In this document: piece by piece, positions 8,813 through 17,248 of the stretch
Layout of the letters: every line of letters starts with the position of its first letter
Numbering within the stretch: the first letter of the stretch is position 1
Source: Deefgea rivuli DSM 18356
GTDB lineage: Bacteria > Pseudomonadota > Gammaproteobacteria > Burkholderiales > Chitinibacteraceae
Reading direction: 5' to 3'
Length of the DNA: 64,000 nucleotides
Assembly: GCF_000620145.1 (NCBI RefSeq)
Contig: NZ_KK211083.1
Coordinates: forward strand, 264,277-328,276
Program-made: the position numbers and the translations under genes
The notes under the pieces: generated by a model
The model's input: the letters and a program-made list of their open reading frames with translations, nothing else
Database searches by the model: none
What the model was told of the DNA's origin: nothing

Positions 8813-10087
8813 ATGAATATATTAGTGATTGGTTCTGGTGGCCGTGAACATGCTTTAGCTTGGAAATTGGCGCAATCAGAGCGCTCAAGCAAAGTTTTTG
8901 TAGCACCGGGTAATGCGGGTACTGCGCTGGATAAAAATCTGACCAATGTGGCGATTAGCGATATTGCAGGCTTGATTGAATTCGCAAAAGCTGAAAATGT
9001 GCAATTGACGGTGGTGGGGCCAGAAGCGCCTTTATCACAAGGTATCGTTGACGCCTTCCGTTTGGCTGGTCTGAAAATTTTTGGCCCAACGCAAGCGGGC
9101 GCACAGTTGGAATCGTCTAAAGACTTTGCCAAAGCGTTTATGCAACGCCATGGCATCCCGACGGCGGACTATCAAACTTTTTCTGATGCTGCAGCAGCAC
9201 ACGCCTATATCGACACCAAAGGCGCGCCGATTGTCATTAAGGCTGATGGTTTGGCGGCGGGTAAAGGCGTTGTTGTCGCGATGGATTTGGCGGAAGCGCA
9301 TGGCGCGGTCGATGCGATGTTGTCAGACAATCAATTCGGTGACGCCGGCGCTCGCGTCGTGATTGAAGAATTCCTGACTGGCGAAGAAGCCAGCTTTATC
9401 GTCATGGTCGATGGCAAAAACGTATTGGCGATGGCATCCAGCCAAGACCATAAACGCTTGCTCGACGGCGATTTAGGCCCGAACACCGGCGGCATGGGTG
9501 CGTATAGTCCTGCGCCTGTCGTGACGCCAGAAATCAATGCACGCGCAATGCGCGAAGTGATTTTGCCTACCGTACAAGGTATGGCCAAAGACGGCATCGA
9601 ATACACCGGTTTCTTGTATGCTGGTTTGATGGTGAGCCCTGATGGTTCGTTGAAAACCTTGGAATTTAACTGCCGTTTTGGCGACCCTGAAACTCAACCG
9701 ATTATGCTGCGCTTGAAGTCAGACTTTGTGACCTTGATCGAGCACGGTGTGAATGGCACGCTGGATCAAGTCGAGTGCGAATGGGATCGACGCGTGGCAT
9801 TGGGCGTGGTGATGGCAGCGCATAATTATCCAGAAACACCGCGTAAAGGTGATGTGATTACGGGTTTGCCAGGCGAGTTGGAAGACGGCCACGTGTTTCA
9901 CGCGGGTACGACACTGAACGCAGCGGGCGAGCCAGTGACCAGCGGTGGTCGCGTGCTGTGCGTTACGGCATTTGGTGAAAACTATCACCTCGCGCAAAAA
10001 CGTGCGTACGAGATTTTGGCTGATGTGAAATTCGACGGCGCGCAATATCGTACGGATATTGCATGGCGGGCGATTAATCGCAAATAA
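8813..10087 (+). CDS. purD: Phosphoribosylamine-glycine ligase (GARS)
   Basis: The 424-residue ATP-grasp enzyme joins glycine to phosphoribosylamine in purine synthesis. The start at 8813 is chosen for its GGAG site and because the protein then opens with the canonical 'MNILVIGSGGREHALAWKL'; the longer in-frame ORF is not supported. 'VGPEAPLSQGIVDAFR', 'GAPIVIKADGLAAGKGVVVA', 'SSQDHKRLLDGDLGPNTGGM' and 'EFNCRFGDPETQ' mark the substrate and ATP-grasp segments. It probably belongs to the purine regulon with purH, but the two are separated by pagP and an inverted repeat. Confidence 0.97.
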   Translation: MNILVIGSGGREHALAWKLAQSERSSKVFVAPGNAGTALDKNLTNVAISDIAGLIEFAKAENVQLTVVGPEAPLSQGIVDAFRLAGLKIFGPTQAGAQLESSKDFAKAFMQRHGIPTADYQTFSDAAAAHAYIDTKGAPIVIKADGLAAGKGVVVAMDLAEAHGAVDAMLSDNQFGDAGARVVIEEFLTGEEASFIVMVDGKNVLAMASSQDHKRLLDGDLGPNTGGMGAYSPAPVVTPEINARAMREVILPTVQGMAKDGIEYTGFLYAGLMVSPDGSLKTLEFNCRFGDPETQPIMLRLKSDFVTLIEHGVNGTLDQVECEWDRRVALGVVMAAHNYPETPRKGDVITGLPGELEDGHVFHAGTTLNAAGEPVTSGGRVLCVTAFGENYHLAQKRAYEILADVKFDGAQYRTDIAWRAINRK

Positions 10088-10094
10088 GGAGTAA

Positions 10095-10179
10095 GTAAAA
10101 ACTTTCTTGCCGCGTTGCCGCAGCCTCGCCGTACTTCACGTACTGTCTTCGACTGCGCGCCTTGCCATAAAGTTTTTAC
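10095..10179. repeat. Large inverted repeat with GTAC-5-GTAC core, copy 2
   Basis: Perfect 11-bp outer arms GTAAAAACTTT (10095-10105) and AAAGTTTTTAC (10169-10179) enclose a GC-rich palindrome with core GTAC-TTCAC-GTAC. It starts seven bases after the purD stop. From memory the centre resembles an intergenic repeat common in Neisseria; this was not checked. Confidence 0.75.
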
Positions 10180-10193
10180 ACGGTTGTTCAGAT

Positions 10194-10219
10194 AAAAAAG
10201 CGGCTTCGGCCGCTTTTTT
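10194..10219 (+). terminator. Rho-independent terminator after purD
   Basis: AAAAAAGCGGC, a TTCG tetraloop and GCCGCTTTTTT form an ideal terminator hairpin. Confidence 0.92.
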
Positions 10220-10288
10220 CTTGGGCGAAAGCCGCGTAACAAGCGGTAGCTTGACGTTGAGCGCAGCTACAAACCGTCATTCATTAAT

Positions 10289-10307
10289 CTGTCATCGACC
10301 TGCCATT
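10289..10307 (+). promoter_or_regulatory. Pho-box-like site before the phosphodiesterase gene
   Basis: CTGTCAT-CGAC-CTGCCAT contains two direct 7-base repeats spaced 11 bases apart, as in the PhoB consensus CTGTCAT-N4-CTGTCAT, with one mismatch in the second half. It lies 57 bases before the ATG of the glycerophosphodiesterase, a gene type that belongs to Pho regulons. Regulation by phosphate starvation is an inference. Confidence 0.55.
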
Positions 10308-10363
10308 GCGAGGTAACTTACGCTGAGTAGAGTGAGCGCTCCAATTCATTCTAATGATGCGCC

Positions 10364-11596
10364 ATGTTAAAATCTGCTATTCCCCTTACGATTACTTTGG
10401 CTTTGAGTGCATGTGGTGGCGGTAGCGATACTGTTGCGCCGACTGCTACGCCTAGCCCTTCGCCAACGCCTGTTGCCACCGCAAAACCATTTCTGACTTT
10501 AAATGGTCTGCAACCTATCGTGGTCGCGCATCGTGGGGCTTCAGGATATGTGCCGGAAGAAACCTACGAAGCGTATGTGAAAGCGATTGAGTTGGGCGCG
10601 GATGCGATTGAGCCTGATTTGGTAGCGACCAAAGATGGCGTGTTAATTGCGCGCCACGATCCTAATTTGGCCTACAGCACCGATGTGGCTCAGCATCCTG
10701 AGTTTGCAAGCCGCAAAAAGACGCAAGTCGTTGATGGCGAGACTCAGACCGGTTGGTTCGCCAGCGATTTCACTTTGGCTGAAATTAAAACCCTAGGCGG
10801 CATTGCAACAGACGCCGAGCGCCCGCAAGCGTTGAACGGGAAATATAAAATCCCAACGTTCCAAGAAATTATCGATCTTGCTAAGGCTAAATCCACGGCA
10901 ACTCGCACCATCGCCGTTTATCCAGAAACGAAGAATCCGACTTATCACAAAGCTTTGGGCTTGCCGCTAGAGGATCGCCTGATTGCGATCATTAATCAGG
11001 CCGGTTGGAATAGCAAAACGGCACCGATTTATGTGCAAAGCTTTGAGCCGAGCAGCTTGAAATACCTGAAAAGCAAGGGCTTGCAGACCAAGCTGATTCA
11101 ACTGATTGATGCCGATGATGTGGATCTGAAAACTGGGCAGCTCACGTTTACCGCGCCGTATGATCGGCCTTTTGATTGGGCAATGGCCGGTGATAAGCGT
11201 TTATTTAGCGATATGGTGACGCCAGCTGGCTTGGCTGAAATCAAGACCTATGCCGATGGGATTGGTCCTTGGAAGCCTTATATCATGTCGGTTAAAGGCG
11301 TATTTGGCGCGGATGGCAAGCAAGTCGATGTGAATGGCGATGGCAAGCTCAATTATGCGGACGCCAGCAGCTTGCCACCGAGCACATTGATTGCCGATGC
11401 GCATAAAGCAGGCTTGATGGTGCATGCGTATACCTTCCGCAATGAGTCTCGGCGTATTCCCGCTGATTTCAAAAACGATGCGAAAGCCGAATATAAAGCG
11501 TTTTACCGCCTCGGTTTAGACGGTGTGTTTTCCGATTTTACGGATACGGCTATTGTGGCAAGGGATGAATACGTGAAAGAAATGCAGGCTAAGTAA
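10364..11596 (+). CDS. Lipoprotein glycerophosphodiester phosphodiesterase
   Basis: The 410-residue protein hydrolyses glycerophosphodiesters to glycerol-3-phosphate and an alcohol. The lipobox 'LSAC' places the lipidated Cys at residue 17, so it is membrane-anchored facing the periplasm or surface. A short Pro-Thr linker (about 23-42) leads to a GDPD TIM barrel: 'VVAHRGASGYVPEETYEAY' has the catalytic His-Arg and metal Glu, 'ADAIEPDLVATKDGVLIARHD' the second Glu, Asp and His. Near residue 326 'DVNGDGKLNYAD' is an EF-hand-type calcium loop, typical of GlpQ-like periplasmic enzymes. A Pho-box-like site upstream suggests use of organic phosphate under starvation. It resembles GlpQ but the symbol is not certain. 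Confidence 0.9.
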   Translation: MLKSAIPLTITLALSACGGGSDTVAPTATPSPSPTPVATAKPFLTLNGLQPIVVAHRGASGYVPEETYEAYVKAIELGADAIEPDLVATKDGVLIARHDPNLAYSTDVAQHPEFASRKKTQVVDGETQTGWFASDFTLAEIKTLGGIATDAERPQALNGKYKIPTFQEIIDLAKAKSTATRTIAVYPETKNPTYHKALGLPLEDRLIAIINQAGWNSKTAPIYVQSFEPSSLKYLKSKGLQTKLIQLIDADDVDLKTGQLTFTAPYDRPFDWAMAGDKRLFSDMVTPAGLAEIKTYADGIGPWKPYIMSVKGVFGADGKQVDVNGDGKLNYADASSLPPSTLIADAHKAGLMVHAYTFRNESRRIPADFKNDAKAEYKAFYRLGLDGVFSDFTDTAIVARDEYVKEMQAK

Positions 11597-11643
11597 TGGG
11601 TGGAGCGGCTATTTGGCATGCAGCTTGAGTATTTCATGCTGAT

Positions 11644-11688
11644 GTATTGCTCTGTAGCCCTTTATTAGCATAATCTACATGGCAATAC
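11644..11688. repeat. Dispersed intergenic palindrome, copy 2
   Basis: GTATTGC at 11644 pairs with GCAATAC at its end, and CTGTAG with CTACAT, around an AT-rich centre TTTATTAGCATAA. It is one of the clearer copies, lying about 50 bases after the phosphodiesterase stop. Confidence 0.75.
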
Positions 11689-11759
11689 GTCTTATATTAT
11701 TGCTGGTATTTAATTGCAGCTTAATGCTTTGCGGCGCATTGTTAATTCATAGATTTGGT

Positions 11760-11786
11760 AAAAAAGCGGCTTTGGCTGCTTTTTTA
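11760..11786 (+). terminator. Rho-independent terminator
   Basis: AAAAAAGCGGC and GCTGCTTTTTT form a stem with one G-T pair around a short loop, followed by T. It lies 160 bases beyond the phosphodiesterase gene. Confidence 0.7.
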
Positions 11787-11819
11787 TTGACTACAGCAAA
11801 GCTCAAATCAATGCTTTTT

Positions 11820-11866
11820 GGTATTTCGCTGTAGCCTTTTATTAATAAGGCCTATGGTGATATACC
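11820..11866. repeat. Dispersed intergenic palindrome, copy 3
   Basis: GGTATTTCGCTGTAGCC at the left pairs imperfectly with GGCCTATGGTGATATACC at the right around TTTTATTAATAA. It is the second copy in the same 368-base spacer before feoA. Confidence 0.75.
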
Positions 11867-11931
11867 TTTAGATAATCCTGTTTTTGCCGCCTTTATTGAC
11901 CTGAAGCAATGGGAAGCCAGATCGCTGAGAT

Positions 11932-11950
11932 GATAATGAATCATTCTCAT
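11932..11950 (+). promoter_or_regulatory. Fur-box-like operator before feoAB
   Basis: GATAATGAATCATTCTCAT matches the 19-base Fur consensus GATAATGATAATCATTATC at most positions and lies 14 bases before the feoA ATG. It suggests repression of ferrous iron uptake when iron is ample. Confidence 0.7.
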
Positions 11951-11964
11951 TTAGGTCTTTCTCC

Positions 11965-12237
11965 ATGTTGAATCTTGCCCAACTCGCACTCAATCAACGC
12001 GCTGCTGTGCGGCTTATTGCGACTGCTGATGATTTGGTTCCGCGTTTATCAGCGCTGGGTTTGCGCGAGCACTGCGAAATTATCGTGTTGCGGCGTGGCT
12101 GCTTGGGCGGGCCTTTGCAGCTTCGCGTTGGCAATACTGATTTCATGCTGCGCCGTGCCGATGCCGCGCTGATTCAAGTGGCGATTATGGAATCTGCTCC
12201 AGCTGCGCCGCTGGATACCGCCGAGGTATTAGCATGA
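11965..12237 (+). CDS. feoA: Ferrous iron transport protein A
   Basis: The 90-residue SH3-like protein is the cytosolic partner of FeoB. 'RLIATADDLVPRLSALGLREHCEIIVLRRG' and 'PLQLRVGNTDFMLRRADAALIQV' follow the FeoA pattern. Its stop codon overlaps the feoB start in an ATGA, so the two are translationally coupled. A Fur-box-like site lies directly upstream. Length is normal. No feoC follows feoB. Confidence 0.9.
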   Translation: MLNLAQLALNQRAAVRLIATADDLVPRLSALGLREHCEIIVLRRGCLGGPLQLRVGNTDFMLRRADAALIQVAIMESAPAAPLDTAEVLA

Positions 12238-13997
12238 AGCGCGTTGCTCTGGTGGGTATGCCTAATACCGGAAAATCTACCTTATTTAATCGTTTAACCG
12301 GCGGCACGGCGCGCGTTGCCAATTGGCCCGGATTGACGGTGGAATTGGCATCAAGTCGAATTTTGCTTGGTGCAGAAATGGTGCAAATCTTCGATTTGCC
12401 CGGAATTTATGATTTGACCGGTGGTGCAGAGGACGAACAAGTCGCGCAGCGATTTTTGGCGGAAGCCAAGCTTGACGCGATTGTGCTGGTGCTGAATGCC
12501 ACGCAGCTGGATCGGCAATTGGCGCTGGCTTTGCAACTCCAAGCGCTCGGTGCTCCGTTATTGGTGTGCCTGAATATGTGCGATGAAGCCAAACGCGCGG
12601 CAATTAGCGTGGATTGCGACAAACTCTCGCAAGAACTGGGTTGCCCCGTGCAACTGATTAGCGCCAAATTGGGCGATGGTCTTTTTGATGCCAAAACCAA
12701 ACTCAGTCGCTTATTTACTCAGCCCGCCGTAACTTTAAACCTGAGCCGTGTGCCGACTGCGGTGAGCGTGCATGCCGAGGAAAAACGCATTTTTCAGGCG
12801 GCAGTACACCAGCCGCCCATTTTAGCTGCGGATATTACCGCTAAAGTTGACCAGTTTGTGTTGCACCCGTGGTTGGGCTTGCCGCTATTTATTATCGTGA
12901 TGTTGGGCTTGTTTCAGCTCACTTATACGATAGGCACGCCATTGCAGGACACGCTGGAAGCGGGTTTAGGCTGGTTTAAAGAAACCGCTTTACTGCCGAT
13001 GACCCAAGGTTTGCCGAGTTTTTGGCAAGGATTGATCGTTAGTGGATTGTTTGATGGCGTAACGACGGTACTGACGTTTGCGCCGATTATTTTTCTGTTT
13101 TTCTGCTTAATGTCGGTGATTGAAGACTCCGGTTATTTCGCCCGTGCTGCATTTATGATGGATGGCATCATGAGTCGAATGGGGCTGGATGGCCGTGGAT
13201 TTGTCATGTTGATGATGGGCTTTGGCTGCAATGTGCCAGCGATTATGGGTACGCGCGTGATTCGCGACCATAAAGCACGGTTGCTAACGATGCTGACGAT
13301 TCCGTTTTCGCTGTGTTCGGCGCGTTTGCAGATTTTCCTATTTTTGAGCGGCGCGCTGTTTAGCCCAGCGAATGCGCCATGGGTGCTGCTGTCGCTGTAT
13401 ATCATCAGTATTTTGATCGCGATGGGCACCGCGCTGTTGTTCCGTTCTAGATTTCAATCGAATGAGCCGTTTGCGCTGGAATTGCCGCCTTATCGCCTGC
13501 CATTGCTCAGCCATATCTGGCGGCGTGGTTGGGGCGAGGCGCGGGATTTTCTGCGTTTGGCCAGTACGATGATTGTCGTTGGTGTGGTGCTGGTGTGGTT
13601 GCTAACCAATTTCCCGAGTCCGCAAAGCAGTTATGCGCTGATGATCTCCAATTTCTTCGAGCCAGTGCTGTCGCCGATCGGCATTGATTCCACCTTGTCG
13701 ATTGCCTTGATTTTTGGTTTTGTCGCCAAAGAAGTCGTGCTCGGCGCGTTGTCGGTGATTACCGGTCATGAAGGCGCTGCGCTGGCAACGCAGCTAGCGC
13801 ACACGCTTGATCCAGTGTCGGCGTATAGCTTTATGCTGTTTACGCTAACGTATATTCCTTGCGTCTCGGTGATTGCGGCGATGAAAAAAGAATCTAAATC
13901 CACGGCGTTTACGGCATTCTCTTTGGTTTGGTCGCTAGGCTTGGCGTGGACGATTTCTTTTGTGTTCTATCAATCCGCACGGGGTTTGGGTTTTTAA
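12234..13997 (+). CDS. feoB: Ferrous iron transporter FeoB
   Basis: The 587-residue inner-membrane protein imports Fe(II) using an N-terminal G domain. The G1 motif is 'GMPNTGKST' (residues 8-16), G2 lies in 'NWPGLTVE', G3 is 'DLPG' and G4 'NMCD'. A spacer helical domain follows to about 200, then a polytopic membrane part with the paired gating motifs, including 'MMGFGCNVPAIMGTR' with the conserved Cys. It is clearly shorter than E. coli FeoB (773 residues), mainly through a compact spacer and C terminus, and lacks the Cys-rich tail; the membrane core looks complete. It is coupled to feoA by a 4-base overlap. Confidence 0.93.
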   Translation: MKRVALVGMPNTGKSTLFNRLTGGTARVANWPGLTVELASSRILLGAEMVQIFDLPGIYDLTGGAEDEQVAQRFLAEAKLDAIVLVLNATQLDRQLALALQLQALGAPLLVCLNMCDEAKRAAISVDCDKLSQELGCPVQLISAKLGDGLFDAKTKLSRLFTQPAVTLNLSRVPTAVSVHAEEKRIFQAAVHQPPILAADITAKVDQFVLHPWLGLPLFIIVMLGLFQLTYTIGTPLQDTLEAGLGWFKETALLPMTQGLPSFWQGLIVSGLFDGVTTVLTFAPIIFLFFCLMSVIEDSGYFARAAFMMDGIMSRMGLDGRGFVMLMMGFGCNVPAIMGTRVIRDHKARLLTMLTIPFSLCSARLQIFLFLSGALFSPANAPWVLLSLYIISILIAMGTALLFRSRFQSNEPFALELPPYRLPLLSHIWRRGWGEARDFLRLASTMIVVGVVLVWLLTNFPSPQSSYALMISNFFEPVLSPIGIDSTLSIALIFGFVAKEVVLGALSVITGHEGAALATQLAHTLDPVSAYSFMLFTLTYIPCVSVIAAMKKESKSTAFTAFSLVWSLGLAWTISFVFYQSARGLGF

Positions 13998-14084
13998 TTT
14001 GCCAATGAGTGAGTTGGCGTAACTAGCGTTGTCTTGATGAAAGCTTTAGTATTGCTTTCTTTCAAATTTCCTCTGGCTCAATAC

Positions 14085-14606
14085 ATGAAAACCCGCGCCT
14101 GTTTTTGTGCTGCTCTCCTGTTGTGCGGCGCAGCCCAAGCAGAAAAGAATGAAACGGCAGGCACGGTGTTAACTGTTGCTATTTCAGCGGCGGCTTTTGG
14201 TTCAACATTTTATATGGATGATCCAGAGGGTAGAACACAGTTTTACCCCGCGTTTCTGACTAATTTGGTCGCCACTGAAGCCTTAAAGTACACCGTGCAA
14301 CGTGAACGGCCGGATGCTTCTGATAAGCATTCTTTCCCATCTGGACATACATCGATTGCATTTCAGGGTGCTGCGTTTATTCATCAGCGCTATGGGTTTG
14401 AATATGCAATTCCCGCGTATTTATTGGGGGCTTATGTGGGCTACACCCGAGTTGATGCCAAAAAGCATTACACCTCAGATGTATTGGCTGGCGCTGCGCT
14501 AGGGATAGTGAGTAGCTTTTATTTTGTAGATCCGTACACCAAAGCGATTGTGTCGCCCGTCGTGAGCGAGAATTATTATGGCGTTCAGTTGGCGGCCAAA
14601 TGGTAA
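14085..14606 (+). CDS. PAP2-family membrane or periplasmic phosphatase
   Basis: With the ATG at 14085 the protein has 173 residues and begins with a clean signal peptide 'MKTRACFCAALLLCGAAQA'; an upstream ATG at 14037 is possible but neither has a strong ribosome-binding site. The three phosphatase motifs are present: 'KYTVQRERPD', 'PSGHTS' and 'RVDAKKHYTSDVLAG' with catalytic His and Asp. PAP2 enzymes dephosphorylate lipid phosphates such as phosphatidate or undecaprenyl diphosphate. The next gene is diacylglycerol kinase, so the pair may interconvert diacylglycerol and phosphatidate or recycle lipid carriers; that link is inferred. Confidence 0.85.
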   Translation: MKTRACFCAALLLCGAAQAEKNETAGTVLTVAISAAAFGSTFYMDDPEGRTQFYPAFLTNLVATEALKYTVQRERPDASDKHSFPSGHTSIAFQGAAFIHQRYGFEYAIPAYLLGAYVGYTRVDAKKHYTSDVLAGAALGIVSSFYFVDPYTKAIVSPVVSENYYGVQLAAKW

Positions 14607-14619
14607 ATATTAATTTGCT

Positions 14620-14976
14620 ATGAAAAATCAGCCGTTTTATCGAAGATTGGGTTTTGCTTGGCATGGCATCGTGTCTGCATTTCAAAGCGAGGCCAGCTTT
14701 CGTCAGCAGGTGCTCATGGCGTGCATGCTGTTGGCGATTTTAATTTGGCGCAATCCCCCAGCAGTGTGGTGGGCGATATTGCTCACTAATTGCTTTTTAG
14801 TTCTGGCGGCTGAATTATTTAATACTGCGCTGGAGCACACGCTAGATCATCTCAGCCCAGAAATTCATCCCAGCGTAAAACTAGCTAAAGATTGCAGTGC
14901 CGCAGCCGTGCTCGTGCTGAGTATGGGCGCTTTGCTGTCGTTTGCTGCATTTGTCTATTCAACATGGCCGGTGTAA
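14620..14976 (+). CDS. dgkA: Diacylglycerol kinase
   Basis: The 118-residue three-helix inner-membrane enzyme phosphorylates diacylglycerol to phosphatidate, recycling the by-product of lipid-linked periplasmic glycan synthesis. 'AAELFNTALEHTLD' holds the two conserved Glu (65 and 72, seven apart as in E. coli 69 and 76), and 'KLAKDCSAAAVLVL' is the nucleotide-binding signature. It starts 13 bases after the PAP2 gene, so the two are probably cotranscribed. A bidirectional terminator follows. Confidence 0.92.
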   Translation: MKNQPFYRRLGFAWHGIVSAFQSEASFRQQVLMACMLLAILIWRNPPAVWWAILLTNCFLVLAAELFNTALEHTLDHLSPEIHPSVKLAKDCSAAAVLVLSMGALLSFAAFVYSTWPV

Positions 14977-15042
14977 TTCATCTCAAGGGCTGCTGCGGCT
15001 CAGCCGCATTCGCACTGCTTCATTGTTTTTGATTGATCGAAT

Positions 15043-15077
15043 AAAAAATCCCCTGAGTGTAATCAGGGGGTTTTTTT
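15043..15077. terminator. Bidirectional rho-independent terminator
   Basis: AAAAAATCCCCTGA and TCAGGGGGTTTTTTT form a long stem with a 6-base loop between the convergent dgkA and DUF975 genes; it touches the stop codon of the latter. Confidence 0.9.
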
Positions 15078-15693
15078 AGGCTGTGAGCAACTGAGTTTCT
15101 TCAGCTTCGCTGCGGAGCAAGTCTTCGTAAAAAAGCGCGCTTGTGGTTTGCATATAGGGCAACAGCCATATAAAGCCAATCAGTAAAGTGAGTATGCTCA
15201 GTAAAATCCAGCCAAAAAAGCGGCAACCGAGGCAGAATAATTTCCAACGATTGCCGTACATCAGTGCTTTACTGCGCTTAAGCGCTTCGAGTGGCCCGAG
15301 TTCGGGTTGATCGTGGCGGACGTAAAAAACGACTGCATATGAAAGAGCCGCCATAATTCCAGGGATAATTAGAAGTAGCATCCACAGGAGGATAAACAGG
15401 GTGGCCAGTAATTGAGTCAGTAATGCAGGAACAAAACGTGAAAAGCCCTGTTTTAATTCATTGATGTCGAGTCTTTGTTCACGAATAAATGCGAGATAAA
15501 AATAAACAAATGACAAAGCAATCGGGCCGCTCAATATCAATCCAAAAATTAGACTGAGCACTTCAGAGAGATTAGCAATGGCATAAATGATGCCATAACC
15601 CAGAGTAACGAGTACCGGGGTTTTCCATTGCCCGCGCAAACGTTCCCGCGCTTGGCTCATAAGGTCTTTATTGCTGGTGCTGCTTCGTGCCAT
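15076..15693 (-). CDS. DUF975-like integral membrane protein
   Basis: The 205-residue protein is read from the ATG at 15693, which has an AAGGAATC site; a longer ORF to 15732 lacks one. It opens with a polar 'KDLMSQARERLRGQWKT' segment followed by about five hydrophobic stretches, including 'LIFGLILSGPIALSFVYFYL' and 'LLWMLLLIIPGIMAALSYAV'. The 'PGI...SYA..FY...D' and 'ALKRSKALMYGNRWKLF' patterns are those of DUF975/GlpM-like bacterial membrane proteins. The function of the family is unknown. The gene stands alone on the minus strand. Confidence 0.7.
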   Translation of the reverse strand: MARSSTSNKDLMSQARERLRGQWKTPVLVTLGYGIIYAIANLSEVLSLIFGLILSGPIALSFVYFYLAFIREQRLDINELKQGFSRFVPALLTQLLATLFILLWMLLLIIPGIMAALSYAVVFYVRHDQPELGPLEALKRSKALMYGNRWKLFCLGCRFFGWILLSILTLLIGFIWLLPYMQTTSALFYEDLLRSEAEETQLLTA

Positions 15694-15946
15694 CGCTCTG
15701 ATTCCTTGTAAAGAAATTGTTGTTTGCCGCAAGGTGCGGTTTTATTTGCTGACTGTAAACGAAAAATAAATTCAGGTCATTTGAAAGTGGCGTGATGTAT
15801 TGCGCGATGAACAGTTCATCATGCTTGAAATCTCCGCTTGTTTTTCTGCGCGGCTAGCCGTCTACCGCTTTAGTGGCAAGCGGCTTTGCCCACCAAGTAC
15901 CTGTTTTCAGGGTAAAATGGCGGGTTTTCCGAATCCGCCACACTTC

Positions 15947-17200
15947 ATGAACCTGCTCGTCTTAGGCCTCAACTACCAAACTGCACCGCTTGCGGTACGG
16001 GAGCGGCTGGCCTTTAATCCGGATGAGCTCAACAACGCTTTGGCCGATTTAGTCGCAATGAAAGGCGTTTTTGAAGCGGCGATTGTGTCTACCTGTAATC
16101 GCACCGAAGTGTACTGTCACGCCCGCGATATTGATCAAGTGATGTATTGGCTTGCAAGCAATAGAAATCAAAGCGTAGAGAGCATTACTGCCCATATGTA
16201 TGTATATCAGGGCGAAACTGCGGCACGGCATGCTTATCGTGTTGTGTCGGGCTTGGACTCGATGGTCGTTGGTGAAACGCAAATTGTCGGCCAGTTTAAA
16301 GATGCCGAACGCATTGCGCGCGAAGCGGGCACTTTGGGTACTTTGCTCAACGGCGTGTTTCAGCGCGCTTTTTCGGTCGCCAAAGAAGTTCGCACTCAAA
16401 CCAAAATTGGTGCGTCTTCCGTTTCAATGGCCGCCGCTGCGGTGCGTTTGGCCGAGCGAATTTTCCCGTCGATTAGTGACTGTAATGTGCTGTTTATTGG
16501 CGCTGGCGAAATGATTGAGCTCTGTGCGACGCATTTTGCCGCCCAAAATCCGAAGAAAATTGCGATTGCCAATCGCACCTTAGAGCGCGGTGAAGCGCTG
16601 GCGAAAAAATTCAATGGCGAAGCGATGTTGCTGGCCGATTTGCCTAGCCGCATGGCCGAATTTGATGTGGTGGTTACGTCGACTGCAGCATCGTTGCCGA
16701 TTGTCGGCAAAGGCATGGTCGAGCGCGCATTAAAAACGCGGCGCCACCGACCGATTTTTATGGTCGATTTGGCCGTGCCGCGTGATGTCGAATCTGAAGT
16801 TGCCGAATTATCTGACGTGTATTTATTTACCGTCGATGATTTGGCCGAAGTAGTAAGACTAGGCGTCGAATCGAGGTCTTTAGAAGTAGAAAGTGCTGAA
16901 GCGATTATTAGCGATCGGCTGCAAGATTTTAATACTTGGCTCGCGAGCCGTGCGCTGGTGCCGACGATCCGTGATTTGCGCGATCATACCGACCGCATTA
17001 CGCGAACTGAGGTCGCCCGCGCGCAAAAACGCCTCGCTGCGGGTGACGATCCCAATAGCGTGATCGAGCAAATGGCGCTACAAATGCAAAATAAATACCT
17101 GCACGCGCCGCTTGCAGCTCTCAATAGTGCCGCGCCAGATGAGCAAGAAGCCCTCGTCAATTTGGTGCGCCGTTTATACCGATTGCAGGATATTGATTAG
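15947..17200 (+). CDS. hemA: Glutamyl-tRNA reductase
   Basis: The 417-residue enzyme reduces glutamyl-tRNA to glutamate-1-semialdehyde, the first committed step of tetrapyrrole synthesis by the C5 route. The start at 15947 gives the canonical 'MNLLVLGLNYQTAPLAVRER'; the longer ORF has no counterpart in the family. 'IVSTCNRTEVY' holds the catalytic Cys50, 'YRVVSGLDSMVVGETQI' the tRNA/glutamate site, and 'NVLFIGAGEMIELCATHF' the NADPH-binding fold; a helical dimerisation domain ends the protein. No good Shine-Dalgarno precedes the ATG. prfA follows 470 bases downstream, beyond a repeat element. Confidence 0.96.
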   Translation: MNLLVLGLNYQTAPLAVRERLAFNPDELNNALADLVAMKGVFEAAIVSTCNRTEVYCHARDIDQVMYWLASNRNQSVESITAHMYVYQGETAARHAYRVVSGLDSMVVGETQIVGQFKDAERIAREAGTLGTLLNGVFQRAFSVAKEVRTQTKIGASSVSMAAAAVRLAERIFPSISDCNVLFIGAGEMIELCATHFAAQNPKKIAIANRTLERGEALAKKFNGEAMLLADLPSRMAEFDVVVTSTAASLPIVGKGMVERALKTRRHRPIFMVDLAVPRDVESEVAELSDVYLFTVDDLAEVVRLGVESRSLEVESAEAIISDRLQDFNTWLASRALVPTIRDLRDHTDRITRTEVARAQKRLAAGDDPNSVIEQMALQMQNKYLHAPLAALNSAAPDEQEALVNLVRRLYRLQDID

Positions 17201-17248
17201 AAGTTAGAGCTTAGGGTAGTTGTTCAGATTGGATGCTATGCCGCGATG

